Positions 51,759-59,909 of a stretch of 64,000 bases of DNA are shown here, one piece after another. Every line of letters starts with the position of its first letter. Position 1 is the stretch's first letter. The translations under genes were made by a program, and so were the position numbers. Location: NCBI RefSeq assembly GCF_002929275.1, contig NZ_PJIK01000001.1:310001-374000 (forward strand). The letters are read 5' to 3'. Under the pieces are notes generated by a model, which ran no database searches, was not told the origin of the DNA, and saw only the letters and a list, made by a program, of their open reading frames with translations. The stretch is from Arthrobacter sp. ZGTC131. GTDB taxonomy: Bacteria > Actinomycetota > Actinomycetes > Actinomycetales > Micrococcaceae.

Positions 51759-52996
51759 CGGGCGTTCTCTCCCCCGGCGGGGTAGGGGTCGTGACCTGCA
51801 CCCACCGTGGTGTCGGCTCCCGCGATAGTGGGCTTTTCGCCCCGGAAGTTGGCGCAGCAGCCCGGACGGCAGACGTCGTACCAGGGGCCGAGGTCGGTCA
51901 CGTGGGGCCGGTCCGCGATGTTGTTCGCGGCAGTTCGTTCGCAGATCAGGTCCACCAGCCCGGCAACGAAGCGGCGGTGGGTTCCTGGCGTCGGCACGCG
52001 GGTGGCGGCCAGGCCCAGTTCACGGCAGGTCTCCAAGGCTTCGGTGTCAAGATCCCAGACCACCTCCATGTGGTCGCTGACGAACCCTAGAGGGACAATC
52101 ACGATGCCCTTGACGCCCTGCTTGGACAGCTCACCGATGGCGTCATTGATGTCCGGCTCAAGCCAGGGCACGTGCGGGGCGCCGGAGCGTGACTGGTAGA
52201 CGAGGGACCACGGAGCCGCGAGCCCGGATTCGGCTTCCACCCGCCGCATGACCTCGGCGCCGGTGGCCAGGTGCTGGGCCACGTAGGCGGAGTCCTCGGC
52301 AAAATGGCGGGGTTCTTCGGCGGACTGGCCGGCGGCCTCGGCGTCGCGCGTGGGAATGGAATGCGTGGCGAACAGGACGTGCACGGGAGCTTCAGGGGTT
52401 CCGGCGGCGGCCAGCTGCGCACGGACCTCGGCGATTCCCGCGGCGGTGCCTTCGATGAAGGGCTCCACGAAGCCGGGGTGGTCGAAGTACTGGCGGACCT
52501 TGTCCACCTCGAGCCGGCCGTCCAGGCCCGTTTCGGTCAGGGCCATGCCGATGTCTTCCCGGTACTGACGGCAGCTGGAGTAGCAGGAGTAGGCGCTCGT
52601 GGTGATCATGAGCAGCTTCCGGTGACCGGCGTCGTAAGCGTCCTGGAGGGTCTGCGGGATGTAGGGATCCCAGTTGCGGTTGCCCCACAGCACCGGCATG
52701 CCGATGCCGCGGGCGGCGAGCTCGGCCTCGAGGGCTGCCTTGAGCTCCCGGTTCTGCTGGTTGATCGGGCTGATGCCGCCGTTGGCGCGGTAGTGGTGTG
52801 AGACCTCTTCAAGCCGCTCGTCGGGGATGCCGCGGCCTCGGGTGACGTTGCGGAGGAACGGGATCACGTCCTCCTGGCCCTCGGGTCCGCCGAAGGAGGC
52901 GAGCAGCACGCCGTCGTATGTCTTGGGCGCCATCCTGCCGACCTCGGTCACCGGATTCGCCGCAGTCGCGGCGTCCTGGGGATCCAGCGGGCTCAC
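51755..52996 (-). CDS. hemH: Coproporphyrin ferrochelatase (CpfC/HemH)
   Basis: 413 aa. Inserts Fe2+ into coproporphyrin III in actinobacteria and firmicutes. Segments: DGVLLASFGGPEGQEDVIPF, PVLWGNRNWDPYIPQTLQDA, HVLFATHSIPTRDAEAAGQS with the active-site His, and VPLGFVSDHMEVVWDLDTEA with the Glu. Cysteines in TTSAYSCYSSCRQ and the C-terminal DVCRPGCCANFRG could hold the [2Fe-2S] cluster of actinobacterial ferrochelatases. The GTG at 52996 overlaps the hemQ stop, and the end overlaps hemC. The hemQ partner implies the coproporphyrin-dependent pathway. Confidence 0.94.
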   Translation of the reverse strand: MSPLDPQDAATAANPVTEVGRMAPKTYDGVLLASFGGPEGQEDVIPFLRNVTRGRGIPDERLEEVSHHYRANGGISPINQQNRELKAALEAELAARGIGMPVLWGNRNWDPYIPQTLQDAYDAGHRKLLMITTSAYSCYSSCRQYREDIGMALTETGLDGRLEVDKVRQYFDHPGFVEPFIEGTAAGIAEVRAQLAAAGTPEAPVHVLFATHSIPTRDAEAAGQSAEEPRHFAEDSAYVAQHLATGAEVMRRVEAESGLAAPWSLVYQSRSGAPHVPWLEPDINDAIGELSKQGVKGIVIVPLGFVSDHMEVVWDLDTEALETCRELGLAATRVPTPGTHRRFVAGLVDLICERTAANNIADRPHVTDLGPWYDVCRPGCCANFRGEKPTIAGADTTVGAGHDPYPAGGENAR

Positions 52997-53694
52997 GCCA
53001 GGACCTCGGCAATCTCCCCGGCGGTGATCCGGCGGCCGGTGTAGAACGGAATCTCCTCGCGGACGTGGTTGCGGGCCTCGGTGGTACGCAGGTGGCGCAT
53101 GAGGTCCACCAGGTCAACGAGTTCAGGGGCCTCGAGGCCGAGGATCCACTCCCAGTCGCCGAGTGCGAACGAGGAAACCGTGTTGGAAATGACCTGGGGG
53201 AAGTCCCTGCCCAGCATGCCGTGGTCGCGGAGCATTTTGCCGCGCTCGTCCTCCGGCAGGATGTACCACTCGTAGGACCGGACGAACGGGTAAACGCAAA
53301 GCCATTCCGCAGGCTCGACGCCGCGCGAAAAGGCCGGGGTGTGGTTCTTGGCGAACTCCGCTTCACGGTGGACGCCCATGGCCGACCACACCAGTTCGGT
53401 TCCTGCGAAGAGCTTGCTGCGGCGGATGTCGCGGATGGCTTGCTGCAGCGCCTCGGGCTTCGGGCCGTGGAGCCAGACCATGACGTCGGCGTCGGCCCGC
53501 ATGGCGGAGACGTCGTAGCTTCCGCGGTGGGTCACCCCGGCCTCGGCCAGGCGCGCAATCAGGGCGTCGAAATCGTCGGCAGCATCAGCGCTGCGGAGGA
53601 CCTCGGCGGAGCGCTTGAAAACGGTCCAGAGGGTGAAGAACTGCTCGGCTGATTCTTCGGCTTTGGTGACAGATTCGGCAGGAGTGTGGCTCAT
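52993..53694 (-). CDS. hemQ: Coproheme decarboxylase ChdC/HemQ
   Basis: 233 aa member of the chlorite-dismutase family; in heme clusters of this type it oxidatively decarboxylates coproheme to heme b with H2O2. The catalytic Tyr is in YPFVRSYEWYILPEDERGK near residue 140. LGDWEWILGLEAPELVDLVD and HLRTTEARNHVREEIPFYTG are typical. ATG 53694 and ATG 53703 are both possible; AAAGGGG favours 53703 slightly, homologue length favours 53694. It must have its own promoter, because a terminator lies just upstream at 53734-53764. Confidence 0.92.
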   Translation of the reverse strand: MSHTPAESVTKAEESAEQFFTLWTVFKRSAEVLRSADAADDFDALIARLAEAGVTHRGSYDVSAMRADADVMVWLHGPKPEALQQAIRDIRRSKLFAGTELVWSAMGVHREAEFAKNHTPAFSRGVEPAEWLCVYPFVRSYEWYILPEDERGKMLRDHGMLGRDFPQVISNTVSSFALGDWEWILGLEAPELVDLVDLMRHLRTTEARNHVREEIPFYTGRRITAGEIAEVLA

Positions 53695-53733
53695 GAATAC
53701 CATCCTGCCCCTTTCATGCGTCCAAGTCGAAAA

Positions 53734-53764
53734 ACCCCACTTCTACAGCGCGTAGAAGTGGGGT
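53734..53764 (-). terminator. Intrinsic terminator of the Pro/Ala-rich surface protein gene
   Basis: 13-bp perfect stem (53734-53746 with 53752-53764) with a 5-nt loop and then TTTTT on the minus strand: a textbook terminator. It begins just 4 bp after the stop codon of the upstream gene and 40 bp before hemQ. Confidence 0.9.
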
Positions 53765-53767
53765 ATT

Positions 53768-54781
53768 TCACAGGGACCGCCGGATTCTCATTACGGCAAG
53801 GCCTGCGGCACCAGCCAGGATCACCAGCCCGGCACCCCACCAGACCAGCGGTGAGGCCGCGCCGCCGGGCGTAGCCGCGAGCACAGCGCTCTCAGCGGGC
53901 CCGTGCGCGGCGTACGGGGAGCCGGCGCCTGCCATGTTCATTGGACCGGACAATCCTGATGAACCCCATACACCGGACGCGATTCCGGCCACGGAGCGTC
54001 CGCCGAAGCCCGGGGTCGCGGACAGCGTAGACAGGTCCGCAATCCGGCCGGTCTCATCCGAAGGGTCAGCGCCGGCGGCGGGCCCGCCGCTGGCTCCGCC
54101 ACCGGCAGCGGCACCTGGCCCTGAGGCCGCCGGGGCTGGCGCGGCCCACTGGGTTGCGCCGGAGGGCAGGGGCCGGGACTGGCCGGAGCGCGCGGCTCCT
54201 GTGGTGCCGCCCTGCTCGGGGGCCGGTGAAGGGCCTGCCTCGGAGGTCTCCGGAGCCGGGGCAGGCGCCGAGGTCCCGGACGGCGAGGCGGTGGGCGACG
54301 GGGAAACAGTGGGCGACGGGGAAACGGTCGGCGGCGCGGGAACCGTGATTGAGGGTGACGGGAGAGCGGGCGCCGGTACGGTGGGCGCCGGGACCGTGGG
54401 CGTCGGAACGGAAGGCGAAGGGACCGGAACAGCAGGTGAGGGCTTGGCCCGGGCGCTAGCGGTGGCGGTGGCCGTTGGCGCGGGTGTCCGCAACGGCGAC
54501 GGCACCGGGGCCGGCGCTCCGGTCGGCTCCGGTTCGGCTGTCAGGGCGGCCGACGCCCAGGCGCCGAGGTCGGCCGCGCCGGAGACGCCGGCACTGACTC
54601 CTGCCGTGGCCGAGGTGCCGCTGTCCGGGTCTGCCGGCACGTCAGGCGTAAGAGCGTTGGATGCAGGAACTCCTGCGGACATGACCAGCACCGCTCCGAG
54701 CGCAGCTGCTGCCGTGCCGCGCCGAAGACCCCCATGGAAACCAGTCAGCGTACGAAAGTTATCGGACTTCTGATTGACCAT
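53768..54781 (-). CDS. Exported Pro/Ala/Ser-rich protein with C-terminal membrane anchor
   Basis: 337 aa. A signal peptide lies near residues 15-42 (LRRGTAAAALGAVLVMSAGV, then PASNA). About residues 75-190 are a Pro/Ala/Thr/Ser-rich spacer with short repeats such as VPAPTVPAPALPSPS and TVSPSPTVSPSPTASPS. A Gly/Ala-rich region and a C-terminal helix (LVWWGAGLVILAGAAGLAVM) with the basic end RIRRSL follow, like a sortase-less wall or membrane stalk. No LPXTG and no enzyme domain. ATG 54781 is the natural start before the signal. It lies inside the heme cluster with its own terminator; function unknown. Confidence 0.78.
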   Translation of the reverse strand: MVNQKSDNFRTLTGFHGGLRRGTAAAALGAVLVMSAGVPASNALTPDVPADPDSGTSATAGVSAGVSGAADLGAWASAALTAEPEPTGAPAPVPSPLRTPAPTATATASARAKPSPAVPVPSPSVPTPTVPAPTVPAPALPSPSITVPAPPTVSPSPTVSPSPTASPSGTSAPAPAPETSEAGPSPAPEQGGTTGAARSGQSRPLPSGATQWAAPAPAASGPGAAAGGGASGGPAAGADPSDETGRIADLSTLSATPGFGGRSVAGIASGVWGSSGLSGPMNMAGAGSPYAAHGPAESAVLAATPGGAASPLVWWGAGLVILAGAAGLAVMRIRRSL

Positions 54782-54899
54782 AGTTATCGACCCTAGACAC
54801 AAAATCGCGCTGGGGAAAACTTGCGGACACGCGCACCAGCAGGTATCGCGGGCGGCAATAAATCGGGCCGGAAGGCCCAGCATCCCGCCGAAGCGGGCA

Positions 54900-56372
54900 T
54901 TACCGCAGGAAGGCGCGCAGCTGTTCCCGGGTGTCAGCCACCACGGCCGCGAGGCCGTTGCCGGCCAGCCACCCGCCCACCATCAGCAAGTCTGCACTGC
55001 CGGAGCAGATCCGCCGGACGTCCGCCACCCGCTGCCGGTGCCCGACTGCCGCGAACGGAAGGGCGCCGGCCCAGGAAACCACATCCCAGCCCGCAACGGC
55101 CTCAGCTTTGACAGGAACAGTCAGCAGCGCTGACGCATCCTGCAAAGCGATGTCAAGCAAGGCAGCATCAGATCCAACCGCGGGCGCACGGCCACCCGCT
55201 GCCGCACCGTCCCTTCGCCCGTATGAGAGCCTCAGCACATGCCTGCCCGGCCCTGCTTCCGCAGCAAGCCAGTCCCATTTGGCCGTGGCGTGGGTAAGCG
55301 CCTTGGCCCGGATTCCGGCCGTCTGCGGGGCCACCAGGATCCCGGTTCCCCGCGGGCGCACGTCCAGTTCAGGGAGGTCCACAACAAGAGTCACAAGCTT
55401 GACTTCCGGCCCCGGGCCGGGCCGGTGGCCGGCCAAGGCTGGCACCGCATCCTGAAGGAGCCCGACGGCGGAGGGCCCGTCGAGAGCGATCACCAGCACA
55501 TCGGCGTCGTACGTTTCCTTCCCCGCCGCAATGCGCCAACCGCCAGGCGTGCGCGCCGCGGCGTCGGCACGCGTGCCGGGCACCAGCTCCGCGCCGCGCC
55601 GGCGAAGATCTGCCACCAGTGCGGCAACCAGGGTGTGCATGCCGCCCTTCAGGCCGGCGACGGCGGAGCCCGCCTTGGCGGCGGCTCCCCGCACGCCTGG
55701 ACCCTGCGCATCTGAACCCTGCGCACCGGTCACCTTGCGCTGGGCGGCGACGGCGGCAGCCAGTGATCCGTGCCGGGTGATCCCCGCGCGAAGTCCGGGA
55801 GCAACCATGTCGACGTCGAGAAGGCCGGGGTCAGCCGAGTGGACCCCGCCCACTACAGGTTCGACGAGCCGTTCCAGGACACGGCGGCCCATCCGGGCCC
55901 GCACCAGGGCGGAGACGCTCGAGACGTCCGCCTTCGTGCCCACGGAGGACGGCAGGAACTTGTCCAGCGACGCGCGGAGGGAGCCTCGTAGCCCCAGGGA
56001 CCGGCGCACCTCCGGGTCCCACGGATTTGCCGGGATGCCGAGCACGCCGGTTTTCGGAAGCTCCCGCGGACCGTCGGGCAGCTGCACCCACGCCCCGCCG
56101 GGATGGGGTGCCACAATATTTCCGGCCAGATCCAGTTCCGCAGCGAGGTCAGCCACCGCGGAGGAACGCGTGGCGAAGGACTCGGCGCCGCTGTCCAGCG
56201 TCAGTCCGGCGACGTCGTGCCGGCCCACGCAGCCGCCCCACGCTTCAGTGGCTTCAAGCAGCGTGGTTCGGAGGCCCGCCTGGGCGAGTTCCCTCGCGGC
56301 AATGAGGCCGGAGATGCCTCCTCCAACCACCAGGGCCGTGCGTCCGGCAGCCGGAGGATTACCTGCGGCCAC
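54900..56372 (-). CDS. hemY: Coproporphyrinogen III oxidase (CgoX/HemY type)
   Basis: 490 aa FAD flavoprotein. The dinucleotide-binding motif is ALVVGGGISGLIAARELAQA at residues 13-32, followed by LDSGAESFATRSS and LVEPVVGGVHSADPGLLDVD, the family segments. In organisms with HemQ it oxidises coproporphyrinogen III to coproporphyrin III with O2. It includes a variable Ala/Gly insertion around residues 215-235. GTG start, four bases after the hemE stop, so hemE and hemY are one transcript. Two small hairpins lie downstream at 54865-54897. Confidence 0.93.
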   Translation of the reverse strand: MAAGNPPAAGRTALVVGGGISGLIAARELAQAGLRTTLLEATEAWGGCVGRHDVAGLTLDSGAESFATRSSAVADLAAELDLAGNIVAPHPGGAWVQLPDGPRELPKTGVLGIPANPWDPEVRRSLGLRGSLRASLDKFLPSSVGTKADVSSVSALVRARMGRRVLERLVEPVVGGVHSADPGLLDVDMVAPGLRAGITRHGSLAAAVAAQRKVTGAQGSDAQGPGVRGAAAKAGSAVAGLKGGMHTLVAALVADLRRRGAELVPGTRADAAARTPGGWRIAAGKETYDADVLVIALDGPSAVGLLQDAVPALAGHRPGPGPEVKLVTLVVDLPELDVRPRGTGILVAPQTAGIRAKALTHATAKWDWLAAEAGPGRHVLRLSYGRRDGAAAGGRAPAVGSDAALLDIALQDASALLTVPVKAEAVAGWDVVSWAGALPFAAVGHRQRVADVRRICSGSADLLMVGGWLAGNGLAAVVADTREQLRAFLR

Positions 56373-56376
56373 CGGC

Positions 56377-57471
56377 TTACTCCGGAGAAATGGAATGGAT
56401 AAGTTCGACGACGCGCGTCAGCACATCCGGGTCGGTTTCCGGCGGCACGCCGTGGCCGAGGTTCAGGACGTGCCCGGGTGCCGCTGCGCCGGACGCAATG
56501 ACCGCCCGGACGTGCGCCTCGAGTACGTCCCAGGGGGCGGAGAGGAGCGCCGGATCGATGTTGCCCTGCAGCGGCACGGTGCCGCCGAGGCGGCGGTTCG
56601 CTTCGTCGAGCGGGAGGCGGTAATCGACGCCGACGACGTCCACGCCGACGTTGCGCATGGCGACGAGGAGTTCGGAGGTTCCGGTGCCGAAATGGACCAG
56701 CGGCGCGCCGAGGTGGCGGACGTGGTCCAGTGCGCGGGCGGAAGCCGGCGCAACAAATCGCGTGTAGTCCGCCAGTCCCAGCGAACCGGCCCAGGAATCG
56801 AAGAGCTGCCCGGCCGAGGCACCCGCTTCCAGCTGCGCCCGCAGGAACATCCCCGACGCATCAGCGGCCCAGTTGGCCAGCGCCGTCCACGTCTCCGGAT
56901 CGGCGTGCATCATGGTGCGCGGGCCCAGGTGGTCGCGGGACGGCTTGCCCTCCACCATGTAGGCGGCCAGCGTGAAGGGGGCGCCGGCAAAACCGATGAG
57001 CGGCGTCTTGCCCAGCTGCGCCACGGTCAGGCGGACGGCCTCGCGGATGGGCTCCAGCGCCTCCCACGTGAGCTTGGGCAGCGCTGCGACATCGGCGGCC
57101 GTCCGGACGGGCTTGTCCAGAACCGGACCGATACCCGGCACGATGTCCACGCCGACGCCAGCCAGCTTGAGCGGAATGACAATGTCGGAAAAGAAAATCG
57201 CCGCATCGACGTCATGGCGGCGCACAGGCTGCAGCGTGATCTCGGCGGCCAGTTCCGGGCGGAGGCAGGAGTCCAGCATGGCCACGCCTTCGCGCACCTT
57301 CAGGTACTCAGGCAGGGACCGGCCGGCCTGCCGCATGAACCAGACCGGACGGCGGCTCGGCTTGCCGCCGCGGTATGCCGTGATGAGCGGCGAGTCGGCG
57401 GTGCGCCCGTCCATGAGCGGATGGCCTGCATCAAGGACGGTGCCGGCTGAAGTTGCAGCGCTAGAAGTCAT
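56377..57471 (-). CDS. hemE: Uroporphyrinogen decarboxylase
   Basis: 364 aa. Decarboxylates uroporphyrinogen III to coproporphyrinogen III. The two family signatures are RRPVWFMRQAGRSLPEYLKV near residue 40, and GFAGAPFTLAAYMVEGKPSR near residue 150. AAIFFSDIVIPLKLAGVGVD and VPLQGNIDPALLSAPWDVLE are also intact. ATG 57471 is used rather than the longer frame to 57558, which overlaps the hemA promoter side. First gene of the hemE-hemY unit, divergent from hemA over 158 bp. Confidence 0.95.
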   Translation of the reverse strand: MTSSAATSAGTVLDAGHPLMDGRTADSPLITAYRGGKPSRRPVWFMRQAGRSLPEYLKVREGVAMLDSCLRPELAAEITLQPVRRHDVDAAIFFSDIVIPLKLAGVGVDIVPGIGPVLDKPVRTAADVAALPKLTWEALEPIREAVRLTVAQLGKTPLIGFAGAPFTLAAYMVEGKPSRDHLGPRTMMHADPETWTALANWAADASGMFLRAQLEAGASAGQLFDSWAGSLGLADYTRFVAPASARALDHVRHLGAPLVHFGTGTSELLVAMRNVGVDVVGVDYRLPLDEANRRLGGTVPLQGNIDPALLSAPWDVLEAHVRAVIASGAAAPGHVLNLGHGVPPETDPDVLTRVVELIHSISPE

Positions 57472-57614
57472 GCCTTTGATTGTGCCGAAAATCGGCCCCA
57501 AAAGATAACGACAGCCTGTCATCCCGGGACCGGACAGATCCTGCGTGGCAGGAATCACAGGGCCGGAGGACCGCCGTCCCGGCCCAGGGTTGTTCTACGA
57601 GCTTGCGAAAAAGC

Positions 57615-57620
57615 TATGAT
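57615..57620 (+). promoter_or_regulatory. -10 box TATGAT of hemA
   Basis: TATGAT lies nine bases before the GTG at 57630 and no Shine-Dalgarno follows, so the mRNA is leaderless or nearly so. The 158-bp gap is shared with the divergent hemE, allowing joint control of the first and later steps of heme synthesis. Confidence 0.45.
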
Positions 57621-57629
57621 TGTCCTGCT

Positions 57630-58979
57630 GTGGTTCTATTTTCATTGGTGGCGACTCACGCCGACATCGACCTCGAAACCGTCGCTCAGCTAAGCAACGG
57701 TTCTTCAGGCATCGCAACATCCGCCCTCGCCGGATCGCCGGCAGTGACGGGTGCGGTTGTCCTTGCCACCTGCAACCGCTACGAAATCTACGGCGAGGCG
57801 CCGCACGCGGACGACGTCGAGGCCGCGCGCGCGGCGCTGGTCGGCCAGATCAGCGAGACGAGCGGACTCAGTGAACAGCTCGTGTCCCGGTCGTTCAGCA
57901 CGCACACGGGCCCCGAAGTCAGCCAGCACCTCTTTGCCGTCAGCTCGGGCCTCGACTCCGCGGTCGTCGGCGAACGCGAAATCGCAGGACAGGTGCGGCG
58001 CGCGCTGATCACTGCCCAGCATGAAGGCACGGCCAGCTCCGGCCTGGTGCGCCTGTTCCAGGCCGCATCCAAGACGGCCAAGGACGTCGGTGCCCAGACG
58101 GCGCTCGGATCCAGGGGGCTGTCCATCGTCTCGGTGGCCCTCGATCTCGCCACAGACCTCTCCGAGGAAACCGACTGGTCGCAGAAGAAGGTTGTGGTGT
58201 TCGGCACCGGCGCCTATGCCGGCGCCACGATGGCGCTGCTGCGCGAGCGCGGCTGCCGCGACATCTCGGTGTTCTCCTCATCCGGACGGGCGGCAACGTT
58301 CGTGGCCACCCGCGGCGGAACGGCGCTCGACGGCGACACGCTTGGCGCCGCTGTGGCAGCCGCCGACGTCATGATCGGGTGCAGCGGCTCGGACACCCGG
58401 GTGGAAGCAGCAGAACTCGCTCAGGTCCGCGCAAACTCCGCCCAGCCCCTGATCGCCATCGACCTGGCGCTGACACACGATTTCGACCCCGCCGTGGGAG
58501 AGCTCGACGGCGTGGAACTCCTCACGCTGGAGTCCGTGCGCCTCGCGGCACCCCAGGAGCAGGCGGAGTCCCTCGCACAGGCCAGCAGCCTGGTGTCCGG
58601 CGCGGCCGTCGCCTTTGAACAGGAGCGCGAGGTCCGGTCCGTTGATTCGGCCATAGTGGCCCTGCGCCGCCACACCATGAACGTCCTGGACGCGGAAATG
58701 GAAAAGGTGCGCGCCCGCCACGGCTGCACTGCAGCAGCCGAAGAGGTCGAATTTGCGCTGCGCCGCATGGTCAAGCAGCTCCTCCACGTCCCCACCGTCC
58801 GTGCCCGGGAACTGGCCTCCAACGGCCAGCAGGACGACTACGTCGCCGCTCTGGAAACCCTCTACGGCATCACGGTGGAACAGCCGGCGGCCGCAGCAAA
58901 GGCCGAGTGCCCCGTCGATCACAACCAACTGGCTGCGGCCACGCTCCCGGAAGCCGGAGCGCAGCGGAACTCCGCCTGA
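57630..58979 (+). CDS. hemA: Glutamyl-tRNA reductase
   Basis: 449 aa. Reduces Glu-tRNA(Glu) to glutamate-1-semialdehyde with NADPH; the committed step of C5 heme synthesis. The catalytic Cys is in [13 protein letters not shown] near residue 45. Other segments are [58 protein letters not shown] (NADPH site) and [20 protein letters not shown] at the dimerisation end. GTG 57630 is chosen because [16 protein letters not shown] is the normal N-terminus. It is divergent from hemE. Confidence 0.96.
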   Translation: MVLFSLVATHADIDLETVAQLSNGSSGIATSALAGSPAVTGAVVLATCNRYEIYGEAPHADDVEAARAALVGQISETSGLSEQLVSRSFSTHTGPEVSQHLFAVSSGLDSAVVGEREIAGQVRRALITAQHEGTASSGLVRLFQAASKTAKDVGAQTALGSRGLSIVSVALDLATDLSEETDWSQKKVVVFGTGAYAGATMALLRERGCRDISVFSSSGRAATFVATRGGTALDGDTLGAAVAAADVMIGCSGSDTRVEAAELAQVRANSAQPLIAIDLALTHDFDPAVGELDGVELLTLESVRLAAPQEQAESLAQASSLVSGAAVAFEQEREVRSVDSAIVALRRHTMNVLDAEMEKVRARHGCTAAAEEVEFALRRMVKQLLHVPTVRARELASNGQQDDYVAALETLYGITVEQPAAAAKAECPVDHNQLAAATLPEAGAQRNSA

Positions 58980-59098
58980 CCTTTCCGCACTGACCCATCG
59001 GCTTCCGCCCCGATAAGAGGGCCGCACGCCCAACCTTTCCATAGGTTCCACGTACAGCATTGAACCTCTACGTGAATCCTTTTTTGAAGGGTGCGACC

Positions 59099-59788
59099 AT
59101 GAAGCTGAATTCGCCTGCAGTAACCGTCCCTGTCCCCAACCGCCGGCAATTCGGCCTCATCGTCGGCGGCGGGGCTTTGCTGCTGGCGGCCGGAGGAACA
59201 TACGGGGTGGTCTCGCGAAGTGCCTCGAACGGGACCGAACCGGTTGCCACCGGCTTCGGCTCCCTGACGGTGGTCCGGGCAGGGCGCCTCGCCCGGCTGG
59301 ATGCGCAGGGCCAGCCGGCGTTCCGGTCCGTGGGGGCCGCAGCCAGCCAGCTCCTCGGGACGACCGGCGCCGGGACAAGGTCCGTGTCCGCTGCCGGCCG
59401 GGTGGCCACCATCCAGCGGGTTTCCGCCACCACGGATTCCCACGGCCATGACGACGGTGTCCTCCCGCAGGACGGCTGGCCGCAGCCTGCCAACCTCACG
59501 TGGGGCGACGTTGTCCTCCTCGAAGTGGCGCTGAAGAACGGCCAGCCCGCGCCCGTCCTGTTCGCCCCGGGGCAGCTTCGCCTGAAGCTGGTGCCGTCCG
59601 GCACCACAGTCACGCCCCAGGACTTCAACAGGGGCCCCGGCGCCATAGCGGCCGGTGCAACGGAGCACCTCTGGATCAGCTACCTGGCGCCGCACGACTC
59701 CCTTGATATGGAGCTCGAGTATTCAGAGCAGGAGCTGGACGGGACCATGAGCCTGGCCCTGCCGCCCCTGACCGCAACCCGGGTATAG
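59099..59788 (+). CDS. Exported protein with Tat-like signal, unknown function
   Basis: 229 aa. The N-terminus has a twin-arginine pair before a hydrophobic stretch (NRRQFGLIVGGGALLLAAGG), so it may use the Tat pathway or be membrane-anchored. The rest looks like a beta-rich extracytoplasmic domain, with TWGDVVLLEVALKNGQPAPV and LFAPGQLRLKLVPSGTTVTP; no catalytic motif is recognisable. Cys residues are absent from the mature part. Start chosen because GAAGGG lies six bases upstream of the ATG. Neighbours (hemA, moeZ) give no functional clue. Confidence 0.65.
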   Translation: MKLNSPAVTVPVPNRRQFGLIVGGGALLLAAGGTYGVVSRSASNGTEPVATGFGSLTVVRAGRLARLDAQGQPAFRSVGAAASQLLGTTGAGTRSVSAAGRVATIQRVSATTDSHGHDDGVLPQDGWPQPANLTWGDVVLLEVALKNGQPAPVLFAPGQLRLKLVPSGTTVTPQDFNRGPGAIAAGATEHLWISYLAPHDSLDMELEYSEQELDGTMSLALPPLTATRV

Positions 59789-59790
59789 TC

Positions 59791-59880
59791 ATGAGCCCTC
59801 TGGACCTGCACATGAGCGGCGGTTTCCTGCCCATGGTGGACGGTTCACGCGCCTATCATCGGGCGTTCGGGGACATGTGA
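59791..59880 (+). CDS. Possible 29-aa small protein
   Basis: ATG two bases after the previous stop, reading MSPLDLHMSGGFLPMVDGSR and ending in AFGDM. No ribosome binding site of its own, so it would depend on coupling to the upstream gene. It could also be a remnant of a longer gene or chance. Weak support. Confidence 0.2.
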   Translation: MSPLDLHMSGGFLPMVDGSRAYHRAFGDM

Positions 59881-59909
59881 CCTTCCCGACCAGGACCCCG
59901 GCGTCCCTG

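Noticed and set aside
52993-53694. Chlorite dismutase activity for the HemQ protein
   Set aside because: The family name is historical; context within a heme cluster and the Tyr in the SYEWY segment fit coproheme decarboxylase instead.
55531-57450. Plus-strand open frame of about 639 codons over hemY and hemE
   Set aside because: Antisense to two well-supported heme genes, no recognisable motif.
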